A stretch of DNA of 64,000 nucleotides. Source: Vandiemenella viatica (taxonomy: Eukaryota > Arthropoda > Insecta > Orthoptera > Morabidae). The position numbers were made by a program, and so were the translations under genes. Below are positions 21,116 through 32,429 of the stretch, piece by piece (within the stretch, counting starts at the first letter, position 1; every line of letters starts with the position of its first letter). The notes below the pieces were generated by a model. The model was not told the origin of the DNA and did no database searches. It worked only from the letters and a program-made list of their open reading frames with translations. Location of the stretch: NCBI GenBank assembly GCA_031002005.1, contig CM061918.1, forward strand, positions 60,269,478 through 60,333,477, given 5' to 3'.

Positions 21116-22798
21116 TATATATTATTTCTATAAGGTATTTTTTTGTCACAAGCCTATACCTTCCTTCATACTTAACCGAAATCAATGAATGAGGTGTCAT
21201 TTTAAAGCTTATGGTCTCCACTTTGGTTAAATCGTATTTTAAGCAAGAAAGTTTTCGGAATTCGACCCTTAAAGGGCAAAAATGTATTTTTTTCTAAAAT
21301 TCTGTTTTCTGTGTTACGAGTCAGTTATCTCCCTGGATACCTATCTGAAACCGTTTTATGAAGTATCGTTTTAAAGATTAAGATCTCCGCTTTGGTGACG
21401 TCATATATTAAGCCAGAAAGTTTTCGGAATTCGACCCTTAAAGGGCAAAAGTATCAATATTTTTGCAATGAGTTTTTGTGTCACGAGCGATTTATCTCCC
21501 TTAATATCTAACCGATATAGATAAATGAGGTATCATATCAAAGAATAAGGTCTCCGCCATGGTAACATTATATTTTAAGAAAGGAATTTTTCGTAATTCG
21601 ACCCTTATAGGGCCAAAATGTTACTTTTTCTAAAATGCGTTTTTTGTATCTCGAGCCATTTATCTCCCTGGATATCTAACCAAAATCGATAAATGTGGTA
21701 GGATTATGAGGAGTAATGTCTCAGCTTTGTGACATCATATTTTAATAAACAATGTTTTTGGAATTCAACCCTTAAAGGAAAAAAGTATAAATTTTTCTAT
21801 TACCGATTTTTGTGTCACGGGCGATTTATCTCCTTTGATATCTAACCGATATAGATAAATGAGGTATCATATTAAAGAATAAGGTCTCCGCCGTGGTAAC
21901 ATTATATTTTAACAAAGGAATTTTTCGTAATTCGACCCTTAAAAGGCAAAAATGTAAATTTTTCTAAAATGCGTTTTTTGCATCTCGAGCCATTTATCTC
22001 CCTGGATATCTTACCAAAATCGATAAATGAAGTAGGAATATAAGGAGTAATGTATCAGCTTTGTGAAATCATATTTTAAGAAAGAATGTTTTTGGAATTC
22101 AACCCTTAAAGGAAAAAAGTATAAATTTTTCTATAACCGATTTTTGTGTCACGAGCGATTTATCTCTCTTGATATCTAACCGATGTAGATAAATGAGGTA
22201 TCATATTAAAGAATAAGGTCTCCGCCGTGGTAACATTATATTTTAAGAAAGGAATTTTTCGTAATTCGACCCATAAAAGGCCAAAAAGCCAATTTTTCTA
22301 AAATGCGTTTTTTGTGTCTCGAGCCACTTATCTCCCTTGATATCTATCCAAAATCGATAAATCAAGTACGATTGTGAGGAATAATGTCTCAGCTTTGCTG
22401 ACATCATATTTTAAGAAAGAAGTGTTTGGAATTCAACTATTAACGGGAAAAAGTATAAATTGTTCTACAACGTATTTTTGTGTCACGGGCCTTATATTTC
22501 CCTTGAAATCTGATCGATATAGATAAATGACATATCGTATTAAAGACTAAGGTTTTTCGCCGTGGTAACATTATATTCTAAGAAAGGAATTTTTCGTAAT
22601 TCGACCCATAAAGCGCAAAAATGTCAATATTTCTAAAATACGTTTTTTGTGTTTCGAGCCATTTATCTCACTGGATTTCTAACCAAAATCGATAAATGAA
22701 ATAGGAGTATGAAGAGTAATGACTGATCTTGGTGACATTATATTCAACCTCACTATTCATCTCATTTTATTCGCGAAATTTTCGCACGGGTCGTCTAG
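21116..22798 (+). mobile_element. Non-autonomous Helitron, second tandem unit
   Basis: It starts directly after the first unit's CTAG with TATATATTATTTCTATAAGG, the same 5' sequence as the first unit minus its first six bases. It ends with the same hairpin and GTCTAG at 22793-22798, followed by T. It holds four 334-bp dimers instead of seven, and its first about 370 bases and last about 240 bases are nearly identical to those of unit one. Head-to-tail tandem copies can come from rolling-circle replication that skips a terminator, or from unequal crossing-over inside the array. Confidence 0.82.
21250..22740 (+). repeat. 334-bp higher-order tandem array (4 dimers)
   Basis: Same repeat as in the first Helitron unit. 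Marker positions are 21555, 21889, 22223 and 22558, with spacings of 334, 334 and 335 bases. It starts with the same divergent 5' monomers and ends with the same degenerate terminal dimer as the longer array, so the loss or gain of copies was internal. Confidence 0.93.
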
Positions 22799-24063
22799 TT
22801 AGGTATATTTCTTTTTGCTTTTATATACACCTTTTCACGAAAAGTATATCCTCAAAAACAGGTGTGGCAAATTTTAATGCTATGGCACTGCCAATTTCCA
22901 GTATGCTCTAAGGTTCATATTAGCCTAACAACATCACCTTTCAGTTATGATATCTCGAAAACCATCAGAGATTTTTTTTTTTTTAATCTTTACTTTCGAT
23001 TTGTTTCATCGAGCTGCATATGAATCTATCATCACATTGTGGCACCACGGTAATAATTGTGCTGCTGCAGTGTGCTTATCTTATTAAATGTAACTCTAAA
23101 GAAAGATTATAAATCATAAAAACCATAATAACCTCAACTCATACCTTATAATGTAATTTATGAAAAGTAATGGTTCTGCAAAATTCATCAGTTTTGCTTT
23201 AAATTTAGAAATATATTGTGCACAAACACTTACATCGAAATGATTTTCACAAAAAAAGATTCTTAAATCTGCAGATAAACTATGAGCATCCTCTCTCCTT
23301 GCTAGATTTAACCTCTTTTCCCGTATCTGTTCATTGTTTGGAACATATATAAATAACTTGTTTGGCGTTTTATTGTTGTGCTTTTACACTAGGGCACTAC
23401 ACTGTACTTATAAAACGAGGAATTCGTTTTTAATTAAAGATCACTTGACACCTGCCATATACATACACGATTGCTTTGTTTTGGTTCGCGTGGTGCGACG
23501 TCATTCAAGACTCCATGATTGTCTTGAGAGTTTTCGCGGTTAATTGAAATTAGTTTTTTAATATGGAAAATACATAACGTTAATTTCGATTTTTTTAAAA
23601 AAATAATACGTTTTTTGTGTAAAATAGATACTAAGGTAAAGTATTAATCTACGTTTCAAATTTAGACAACTAGCCAATTGAGGATTCCTAAATATAATGA
23701 CTATAACAGGTATCTCCCATGTAGTAACAAAGGCGGCAGTCACTATCCACAGAAATCAATGCCTGACGCATTTTCAGGTTACGGAGACGACGCTATTTCA
23801 CGGCAGTTCAACGCCGCGGAACGTTGCCGCTCGCAATCGTTTAGTTACATCAGATTTATCGTACAATGCGAAACAACCTCGAATTAAAAACTTTTCTTGG
23901 TTGTCTCGCAGATTGGAAACTATATAACATGCAAGTAATCTTCTTCCTCGTGACCATTTATGATCTTTTTGGAGTTGGCTGCCTTTGATAGGGTTTACTT
24001 ATCATTGGCATAGTCAAATTTGGAGTCTTAGTTCTACGACAGCATGCCTTTGCTGACGCCAAA
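22799..24063. other. AT-rich spacer without recognised genes
   Basis: After the Helitron the left contig continues past the point (22845) where the right contig starts. Contains poly-T and short frames only; the segment 23690-23880 is GC-richer but has no domain I recognise. Confidence 0.45.
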
Positions 24064-25048
24064 GAAACTGCGACAACTGCAGGACTTTCTTCACCTACCC
24101 AAAAATGGTGCTAACTCGCTGAAATTTGGATTAACTGCTTCGATATAAAATGTACTCATCACCTTCCCCAATCATATTTTAAGGAAAAGTTGGCACAATT
24201 TAAATTAAAAATGCCGAAATATGGCTGTGACATACAGCTATCTGATTCCACAAGCGTGACAGAATTAATAAAGAAAAAAACACTTGAAACGTTAGTTAAA
24301 TCGTTTTGTTAGCGTTTCAGTTTCTCTCTGTCGTCGACGGCTAAGGTCATTAGTCATTAGAGGCGAGATGGGACGGGGGACAAGGAACGGGAAGGAATTA
24401 GGGCATGGCCTTTTTGAAGGAAACATCCCGGCATTCGCCTGGAGTGATTTGGGGAAACCATGGAAAACCCAAATCTATATGCCGGACGGGGATTCGAACC
24501 CGCGTCCTCCCGAATCCGAGGCCAGAACGTTAACCGTTCACCCACCACGCTAGTTCTCTCCGTTGTATAACGTCGCACGTAATTTATAAATAGAAAATAT
24601 GTGTCCGGGCTGTATTCCAGTGATGCCCGCCATATTATGCCGATACACGCAATCAGAGACAATCTTTTGCTTTTGTTGTTAACAAATACTGCTTTTCCGA
24701 GATGGCTGCCGCAGAACAGAATTTTCAAAACAAAAAAATTTCTGTCTCTCTCTCTGTCTCTTTCTCCATGCCGCATCTTCACCTAACCACAACCTTTACG
24801 ACAAAACAATACTGTTTAGTTTGACATAAGCCCTGTACCAACAATTTTTGTATCATCTTTGCAGTGCTAGTGGAATTTCGCAGTTGTGTAGTGTCTCGTA
24901 CTTCAGAATTTTTAATTTAATTTGTTGCAACGTTCCCAGAAAGTGTCTCTGGGAACGTAAAAAATTACATTACATGCAAGCAGTTAATCCATGTTTCAAA
25001 AGGTTAGTACCATTTTTGGGTAGGTGGACGAAGTCGCGGAGTCGCCGA
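24064..25048. mobile_element. About 1-kb element with about 80-bp inverted ends
   Basis: Ends 24064-24146 and 24968-25048 are inverted copies sharing CACCTACCCAAAAATGG, GGATTAACTGCTT and GCGAC. Non-coding inside apart from a nested SINE (24332-24554). Probably a non-autonomous DNA transposon; target duplication not resolved. Confidence 0.6.
24332..24554 (-). mobile_element. SINE of the common family
   Basis: Tail GTCGACGGCTAAGGTC at the start and head CCACCACGCTAG at the end. B box in plus sense GGATTCGAACCCG. Nested in the inverted-repeat element around it. Confidence 0.85.
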
Positions 25049-25588
25049 AACTACATAATCAAGGTATCTACGGACAATCTCTAGCGAAAACAGAGATTTT
25101 TCGAGGGTACAGATATTGAGGACAGGCATTGTAGAGCAGCAGATAGTGGTCCGTCGTTGTATCATAGAATGTAGTGATCAATGTGTCATCTTCTAATACG
25201 AGTAGCTCTCACAAGCGACATGGCAGGGATTGGCATGGATGGTGGAAGCTAAGAGGTGCAAAGCTTAGACATTGTCCGATTGACCACCACCAGTTGACCA
25301 CGCAATCCGCTGAAGTACAGACAGTGGTTCCCCAGACGCACGTGGTGTTTTGGGTGGCCTGTTGTGTGTAATGTTTACAAACAGTTTTTCCTGACGCAGC
25401 ATGGCCCGGTGTGCGGCAGGCCTTGCATCGTTGGCGAGTGCTGTTACGCAACTTCCAGCGAGGGAAGGTCGAATAGGCCTCCAACCGAACCGTGGAGAGC
25501 CACTGCAACCAAACCCTGGTAGCAGCTCAGTCTGCTGCATAGTAATAATAATAACATTTACTTCAATTGCTATGCAGCGCACGCCCCG
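25049..25588. other. Unassigned GC-richer segment
   Basis: Open on both strands for 90-190 codons, but the frames overlap each other and the LINE tail at 25560, and none has a recognisable domain. Possibly part of an older transposon. Confidence 0.3.
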
Positions 25589-26560
25589 GTGGCAATTTAC
25601 CTACACACCCTCCTCCTTTCCTGCACCCACCTACATTTGCCGTCTGCAAATTTTAGCTTTAAATTCTTTCAATGTTTTTGGTAAATTATTCATCATTTCT
25701 CTTGGTAACTTATTCCAATCCCTGACACCCTTACCCAAAAAAGAGAATCTTCCTACATCCTTGTGCCTGAAATCGAGTGCCAGTTTGTGGTCATGGTCAT
25801 CTTGCCCCTTCCATGCATTACTTTTAATTCTTACGCCAATATCTTTCCATGCATCATCACCAATACACGACTTGTACACTCCCATGACTCTCTTCATCCT
25901 CCTCCTGTCTTGCAATGAATCCCATTCCAGCTCTTTTATCATATCCGTTACTGATTGCATTCTGTGGTAATTTCCAGAAAAATATCTGGCAGCCCTTTTT
26001 TGCACCCTCTCCAACTCCTGTATTTGATACTCAAAATATGGGTCCCATACTACACTACCATATTCAAACAATGGTTGACCAAACTTTTTTAACCCAATTC
26101 CTTTACTTCTTTCGTACATCCCCTCATCACACCAACAAGTGCAGAAGTTTGAAACCTTTTCCTACTACATGACCAATGTATCCTGCCCAGTTAAGCTTGT
26201 TATCAAAGGTAATGCCAAGATATTTCAATAAACAATTCTTTCCCCACCTTATAATTGTATCAACCTTTAGTTTTTGATTTGTGTGTCTAATAAGCTGACT
26301 CCTCTTTGCATTTATCTTCATCCCGTGTTGTTTACCAACCCAACTAGATATCCAGTCCAGTTCACCCTGCAGCTGTTTACAGTCGTATACTGTTTTGATC
26401 CTTTTATATAGAATTATTTCATTTGCAAACAATCTAATTTCTGATAGTAAACAATCAACACAATTATTCATCAGAATAATGAATAGCAATGATTCCAATA
26501 CGCTACCCTGTGGCACTCCCATTTTTACTTCCACTTCTTTTTACTGCATTTCCTACCCTA
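25589..26560 (-). mobile_element. Non-LTR retrotransposon, RT C-terminal half, defective
   Basis: Upstream frame 26534-26127 has the RT motif GVPQGSVLESLLF and then LFANEIILY where FADD is expected, so both catalytic aspartates are changed. A frameshift leads into 26119-25631, with YGSVVWDPYFEYQIQELERV, QKRAARYFSGNY, a thumb-like region and the end VRDWNKLPREMMNN. The 3' tail is TTATTATTATTA. Jockey/CR1-like by arrangement. 5'-truncated and dead. Confidence 0.8.
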
Positions 26561-26639
26561 ACTTTCTGTTTTGTCTTACTCTGTCCTCACTCACATCAAA
26601 GTGTTCTTTCTCTATTCCGTTACTGATGTGATTATATTA

Positions 26640-27440
26640 CCAAAAACATTCGAGCCCTTTCGACATTTGTTGCTGTGCATTAAAACTTTATCTTTCCGCT
26701 CAACATGGAATGAAGGTAAATGGCAAGAACAATCAGCTTATTAGGTATACAGATTAAAAAAAATAGAGGTTGTTTATGATTATAGGGTGGAGAAAGAGTT
26801 ACTTGTTGTAGGCTTGAAGTGTAAATATCTTGACATAACATTATAACAAACTCGGTATGACAAATTGGGCAGGTGGTAAGAAAATTTTTAAAAAATTCTT
26901 CATTTACTGGAGACAGTGATGAGGTGATGTACTAAAGAAGTTAAGAGAATGGGTTACAAAACTTCGATCAGACCATTGCTTGAATATAGTGGTATAGTAT
27001 GGAAGCCACATTTTGGGTATCAAATGCTGGAGTTGGAGAGGATGCAACTGATGGCAGCTAGATTTATTTGTGGAAATTACTGCAGAACCCATTCGGTAAC
27101 TGGTGAGATAAAGGCGCTGGACTGGAAGTCATTGAAAGACAGGAGGAGGGTGAAGAGAGTGCTGGGGGTATATAAGGCGTATGTTAGTGATGGAGGTTGG
27201 AAGGATATTGGTGGAAGAACTAGGAGTAGTGCATGGAAGGGAATAGATTACTATTGGTACAAGCTCGCGCTCGATTTTATTCATAAGGAGTGGGAAAATT
27301 TTCTTTTGTGAATAAGAGTGCCAGGGATTGGAGAGAAGCGATGAATAATTTACTAAAAACGCCAAAGTAATTTAAAATTAAAATTTGTAAATGGCAAAAG
27401 TAGACGGGATAGGAATTTAACACTGAAAGTATATAAGATA
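26640..27440 (+). mobile_element. Second copy of the same LINE, opposite orientation
   Basis: 26949-27311 encodes SIRPLLEYSGIVWKPHFGYQ, LELERMQLMAARFICGNY and KDRRRVKRVLGVYKAY, closely parallel to the protein at 25631-26119, then a frameshift and the same style of end (ARDWREAMNNLLKTPK). Upstream 26690-26880 matches the palm remnants. Tail GATAATAATAATAAA. The two copies point away from each other. Confidence 0.75.
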
Positions 27441-27599
27441 ATAATAATAAAAAAAATAGTAAGAAAAGTTTAATTAGATGACTAAAGAAATTGCTACTCG
27501 AGCATGCGCTCAATCGCAAATAATTTCACATCAATTCAGATTGTTTAATTTTCCATTTATAATTTTCGTAAAACAAACTTAGTCTAAGTAATTCATCAT

Positions 27600-28045
27600 C
27601 ATTATCCTTAACAGTTTTCAGCCACCGGCCTTGTCCGCTTCGTGCACAAGCCTCTCCATTTCCTTCTTTCTTCCCGCCCCCTCTCTGTCACCACCTTGTT
27701 CCATCCAGTACTCTCCTCTCTTCCGTACACCCTCCTCCACTCCTTTCAGCCATCCATCTCTTGGTCTTCCTCTGGGTCATTTACCATGCACCTAAATTTC
27801 ATGGAATTTTCTTGCGATTCTCTGAACCTCCCTTCTCTTTACAAGTCCATACCACCTCAGTCTTGTCCTCTCTACTCTTTCCCGTAGGGGTCCCTCTTTT
27901 ATGGTGCATCTAATCTCCTTATTCCTTATTCTGTTCATTTTAGTAACTCCCATTCTACCTCTTAAAAACTTCGTTTCGCTTGATTCTACTCTGCTGATGT
28001 CTTGCTTCTACATTCTTCATGTTTCTGCAGCATATGTCAAGATAA
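27600..28045 (-). mobile_element. LINE C-terminal fragment
   Basis: In reverse sense it reads a Glu/Arg/Lys-rich end with MVNDPEEDQEMDG and GRPVAEN-type residues, broken by stops. This resembles the far C-terminus of RTE-like LINE proteins. Low coding quality. Confidence 0.4.
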
Positions 28046-28320
28046 GTCTAAGTAATTAATGTATTATAAATGAACGAAGCATTTCTCTGCATTGCATATA
28101 TATTAATTTTTTAGATAATTTCCAGATGTTAATTTCCCGAGAAAAATTAATATATTGTTCCCGGGAAACTAGCCGAATAAAACTGGTGTCTCAAACAATA
28201 TTTTGGCGTTCTGACCCTCTGTCTTCACCTTCAGGTGACCTAACTTTATAGTCTGATAGCCAAAATATTTCCTGGAAACACCATATTTATTCGGTTCGTT
28301 TTCAGAGAGCTGTATAATTA

Positions 28321-28802
28321 CAGGGTGTTTCAAAAATGACCGGTATATTTGAAAAATCAATAAAAACTAAACGGGCAGCGACAGAAATACACCGTTTGTT
28401 GCAATATGCTTTGGACAACAGTAAATTTTAGGCAGACCAACTTTCGAAATTAGTTACAATTTTCAACAACAGATGACGCTGCAGTCTTGAAAAATCTAAA
28501 GTACGATTATTCTAAGGAATAAACCATTTTTTCACAGCAAACTTGCAATCTGTGAACAGCACACGCTTACAGCAGAAATACGACTTACAGAATGGCGAAC
28601 TCACAGACTGCGTTTACTTCTATATCTTTCAAATCGCCTGCAGCGCCATCTGTTGTTGAAAATTGTAACTAATTTCGAAAGTTGGTCTGCCTAAAATTTA
28701 CCGTTGTCCCAAGCATATTGCGACAAACGGTGTATTTTTATCGCTGCCCGTTTAAGTTTTTATTGATTTTTCAAATATACCGGTCATTTTTGAAACACCC
28801 GG
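28321..28802. mobile_element. TA-flanked MITE with about 200-bp inverted ends
   Basis: Ends CAGGGTGTTTCAAAAATGAC and GTCATTTTTGAAACACCCGG, flanked by TA (28319-28320 and 28803-28804). Inverted ends include ACCAACTTTCGAAATTAG. Near the centre of each end is AGATGACGCT (28471-28480) and the reverse of AGATGGCGCT (28642-28651). Confidence 0.9.
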
Positions 28803-29686
28803 TATATCCAACGCCGAGGAGGACTCCGCTCTTACAAAAAAGTATTCTATCTGTTTGAAACTTAAATGACTAAAAGAAAGTCGACGCCCCCATAAAAAAG
28901 ATGTGATTAAAGAATATTAACATAGTGTAGGAACACTCTGGTCCACTACCAACATTTTGTTGGGGAGGTTAAACTTGGCGGTAACTTTCAGTCATCATTC
29001 GGAAGAGTAGTTCAGTTTATGAGACCATGTTCCTTCTGAAATCGGTAAGTGGTGAAACAAGAACATGAATATTATTGAAATTCATTAATGAACAAACTGA
29101 CTGTCATCTGTCTAAATGAGCTCTGAATAAATAACACAGCGATTTACGGAAATGGAAGTTTTAAAGTAAAAAAAAGAGAGAGAGAAATCTACAATTGGAG
29201 CGTTCGAAATATGCGCATGTAGAACAATATTGAAAGATAAGAAAATGTTTGCAATGAGCAAGTTTAAAAAATATCGGATCAGGAGAAGCTTGTATACAAT
29301 AGGAATAGTATGGCATGTACCATTTTAATACATGCGGGGTAGGTTGATTGTATAGAGCAGGTTATGGAAAGAAATGCAGAGAAAGACAGATATTAATGTG
29401 TGATATACAAATAATTAAGGACGTGTGCTGGTGTGGAAAGTATAACTAAGTATAGATCACTACAGAAGACCAGACTTAAAACCGCTTTTTTTTTTTTTTT
29501 TTTTTTTTAGAAAATATGATAATTTTTTTTTAAATATCAAAATAGATTTAATTGAGATGGAACATTTGCTCCAGTAGCAATGTCTCTATACACCCATTTT
29601 TTCTTTTATTTTATTTAAATTGTTTCATCGGCGTCTGAAGGTAAACTGTTCGTCTGAAATTTCTTACACTTTTTTTTTTAACTTAT
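28803..29686. other. Spacer without recognised genes
   Basis: AT-rich, poly-T at about 29488-29508, no frames of note. Confidence 0.45.
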
Positions 29687-29915
29687 GGCTTTACGCCTCG
29701 TCGACGGCTAAGGTCATTAGAGGCGGGATGTGACTGGGGACAAGGAACGGGAAGGAATTCGACCATGGACTTTTTTAAGGAAGTATCCCGGCATTCTCCT
29801 GTAGTGATTTGGGGGAAACCATGGAAAACCCAATTCTGGATGCCCGGATGAAGATTCGAACCCGTCTCCTCCCGAATGCGAGACCAGAACGCTAACCGTT
29901 CACCCACCACACTCG
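29687..29915 (-). mobile_element. SINE of the common family
   Basis: Near full length: GGCTTTACGCCTCGTCGACG to CCACCACACTCGG. Confidence 0.88.
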
Positions 29916-30125
29916 GTAAATTTCTTGCAGTCCCTGCCTGCTTTACTTACAAAAGAAAATTTTCCCACTTCCTTGCACCTGAAATCAAGATTCATGATAA
30001 TGGTCCTCTATTTTCTTCCACGTACTATTCCCAATGCTCCCATCAATATTCATCCAAGCCTCATCGCCAACGTATACTCTCCCAGCATTCCTTTCTTACT
30101 ATGGCTCCCAACCCAGTTCCATTTA

Positions 30126-30160
30126 CCGAGCGTGGTAGGTGAGTGGTAACACTCAGACCA
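30126..30160 (+). mobile_element. SINE head fragment
   Basis: CCGAGCGTGGTAGGTGAGTG, then cut after about 35 bases by the head of another copy. A 5' stub adjacent to a full head suggests one SINE inserted into another. Confidence 0.6.
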
Positions 30161-30161
30161 A

Positions 30162-30274
30162 CCGAGCGTGGTGGTGTAACGGATAGCGTTCTGGCCTCGC
30201 ATTCGGGAGGACGGCGGTTTCGAATCCCCGTCCGGGCATCCAGATTTGGGTTTTCCATGGTTTCCCAAATCACT
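30162..30274 (+). mobile_element. SINE truncated by the assembly gap
   Basis: Head CCGAGCGTGGTGGTGTAACG, B box GTTTCGAATCCCC, and body to TTTCCCAAATCACT, where the N run begins. The contig end inside an abundant repeat is a likely reason for the break. Confidence 0.9.
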
Positions 30275-31274
30275 NNNNNNNNNNNNNNNNNNNNNNNNNN
30301 NNNNNNNNNNNNNNNNNNNNNNNNNNNNNNNNNNNNNNNNNNNNNNNNNNNNNNNNNNNNNNNNNNNNNNNNNNNNNNNNNNNNNNNNNNNNNNNNNNNN
30401 NNNNNNNNNNNNNNNNNNNNNNNNNNNNNNNNNNNNNNNNNNNNNNNNNNNNNNNNNNNNNNNNNNNNNNNNNNNNNNNNNNNNNNNNNNNNNNNNNNNN
30501 NNNNNNNNNNNNNNNNNNNNNNNNNNNNNNNNNNNNNNNNNNNNNNNNNNNNNNNNNNNNNNNNNNNNNNNNNNNNNNNNNNNNNNNNNNNNNNNNNNNN
30601 NNNNNNNNNNNNNNNNNNNNNNNNNNNNNNNNNNNNNNNNNNNNNNNNNNNNNNNNNNNNNNNNNNNNNNNNNNNNNNNNNNNNNNNNNNNNNNNNNNNN
30701 NNNNNNNNNNNNNNNNNNNNNNNNNNNNNNNNNNNNNNNNNNNNNNNNNNNNNNNNNNNNNNNNNNNNNNNNNNNNNNNNNNNNNNNNNNNNNNNNNNNN
30801 NNNNNNNNNNNNNNNNNNNNNNNNNNNNNNNNNNNNNNNNNNNNNNNNNNNNNNNNNNNNNNNNNNNNNNNNNNNNNNNNNNNNNNNNNNNNNNNNNNNN
30901 NNNNNNNNNNNNNNNNNNNNNNNNNNNNNNNNNNNNNNNNNNNNNNNNNNNNNNNNNNNNNNNNNNNNNNNNNNNNNNNNNNNNNNNNNNNNNNNNNNNN
31001 NNNNNNNNNNNNNNNNNNNNNNNNNNNNNNNNNNNNNNNNNNNNNNNNNNNNNNNNNNNNNNNNNNNNNNNNNNNNNNNNNNNNNNNNNNNNNNNNNNNN
31101 NNNNNNNNNNNNNNNNNNNNNNNNNNNNNNNNNNNNNNNNNNNNNNNNNNNNNNNNNNNNNNNNNNNNNNNNNNNNNNNNNNNNNNNNNNNNNNNNNNNN
31201 NNNNNNNNNNNNNNNNNNNNNNNNNNNNNNNNNNNNNNNNNNNNNNNNNNNNNNNNNNNNNNNNNNNNNNNNNN
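30275..31274. other. Assembly gap of exactly 1000 N
   Basis: A run of 1000 undetermined bases. A round fixed length is the usual sign of a scaffold join of unknown true size. The left contig ends inside a SINE copy (30162-30274), and the right contig begins inside sequence homologous to left position 22845. Any reading frame drawn across it is meaningless. Confidence 0.98.
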
Positions 31275-32429
31275 ACTTTTCCAGAAAAGGTGTATATAAA
31301 AGCAAAAAAAAAAAAAAAAAACCTAATACGTGATGCAACTGAAAAGTTACGATACGGGAACGGCACAGAAGTAATAGTACCTAACAACAACCATAGCCAA
31401 TGACATTATTCACGCCAAAGATAGTATTGAAGCGATGAACTTTTTTTTTATTTAGCTTAAGTCTCCCTTCTGGTTTAGCTATTTAGCACTTGCTTAAACT
31501 TCGCAAATGTCACCTCATAGCAGTATCAATTAATTTACAAAACGTTTGTCTAAGCAATAGATTATTGTCAACAAAACTGAAATAATGCTAATTAAGCTTA
31601 TAATGTATAATTGAAAATTGTGTTTGCTTACATCGAAGTTTTAAACTTTGGGGAATTCCGACGAGCAAAAGTCGATGTTTGACGCAAAAATCTGCCAAGT
31701 GTTACGGTGCCAATTTTGATCAAATTGCTACTGCTTGCTTTGCTAAATCCTGGTTCCATAGCGAATTATACTTGTCTTTCAGCTTATAACTGAGAACAAC
31801 TATTAACGTAACAAAATTTCCTAACAAACTAATAATTTACCAAGTAACCTGTTCTTTTCCACGAAAATGTTAATAACAACTTTGGCGTCTCGGGTGGTGT
31901 GACGTAATGCTTTCTCATCGCCGTTCGTGGTCTCGTGACTGAATGCCTGATTTTGTCGAATTTATTTTCTAAATATAATAATAATCTTGATCTTTTATAA
32001 TACATAATTTTGTTTTTTGTTATCTCCTTAGCATGATTAATCATTAAAAACTGCTATGCGTCCGATTTGGTCTTAGTGGACACAAGCCAATTTATTGGGC
32101 GATGTGGACTCCTACTCCATCCTCCAACATGTTTGGGGAGTGCGGGTGTTTGTGCCGTCGAGGTGTTGGTTTTCGCAACTGTCTGCTTGTATGCAAACAG
32201 GTGCGTGTCTCTTCGCGGGCTGTGATTAAAGCCGTTCGCCGTGTACGCTGAACCGTGACCTAAAAACAGCGGCGCTGACGATTTGCACAATGACTGCTTG
32301 CGAAACACTGTGGCTGTCTTCACGTCCACTGATCAGCGTGTCAAGCGATTAACATCCCGGCACGGCATTCCCGAATACCCGGGTTCGATGCAGCTTACCG
32401 GTATCTACAGTAAAACTCTGAGGTGAACT

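Noticed and set aside
18560..22740. CRISPR-like regular repeats
   Set aside because: Units are directly adjacent without unique spacers and 167/334 bp long; this is a satellite in a eukaryotic Helitron.
30050..31403. Long open frames of 385-446 codons across the gap
   Set aside because: They consist mostly of undetermined residues from the N run.
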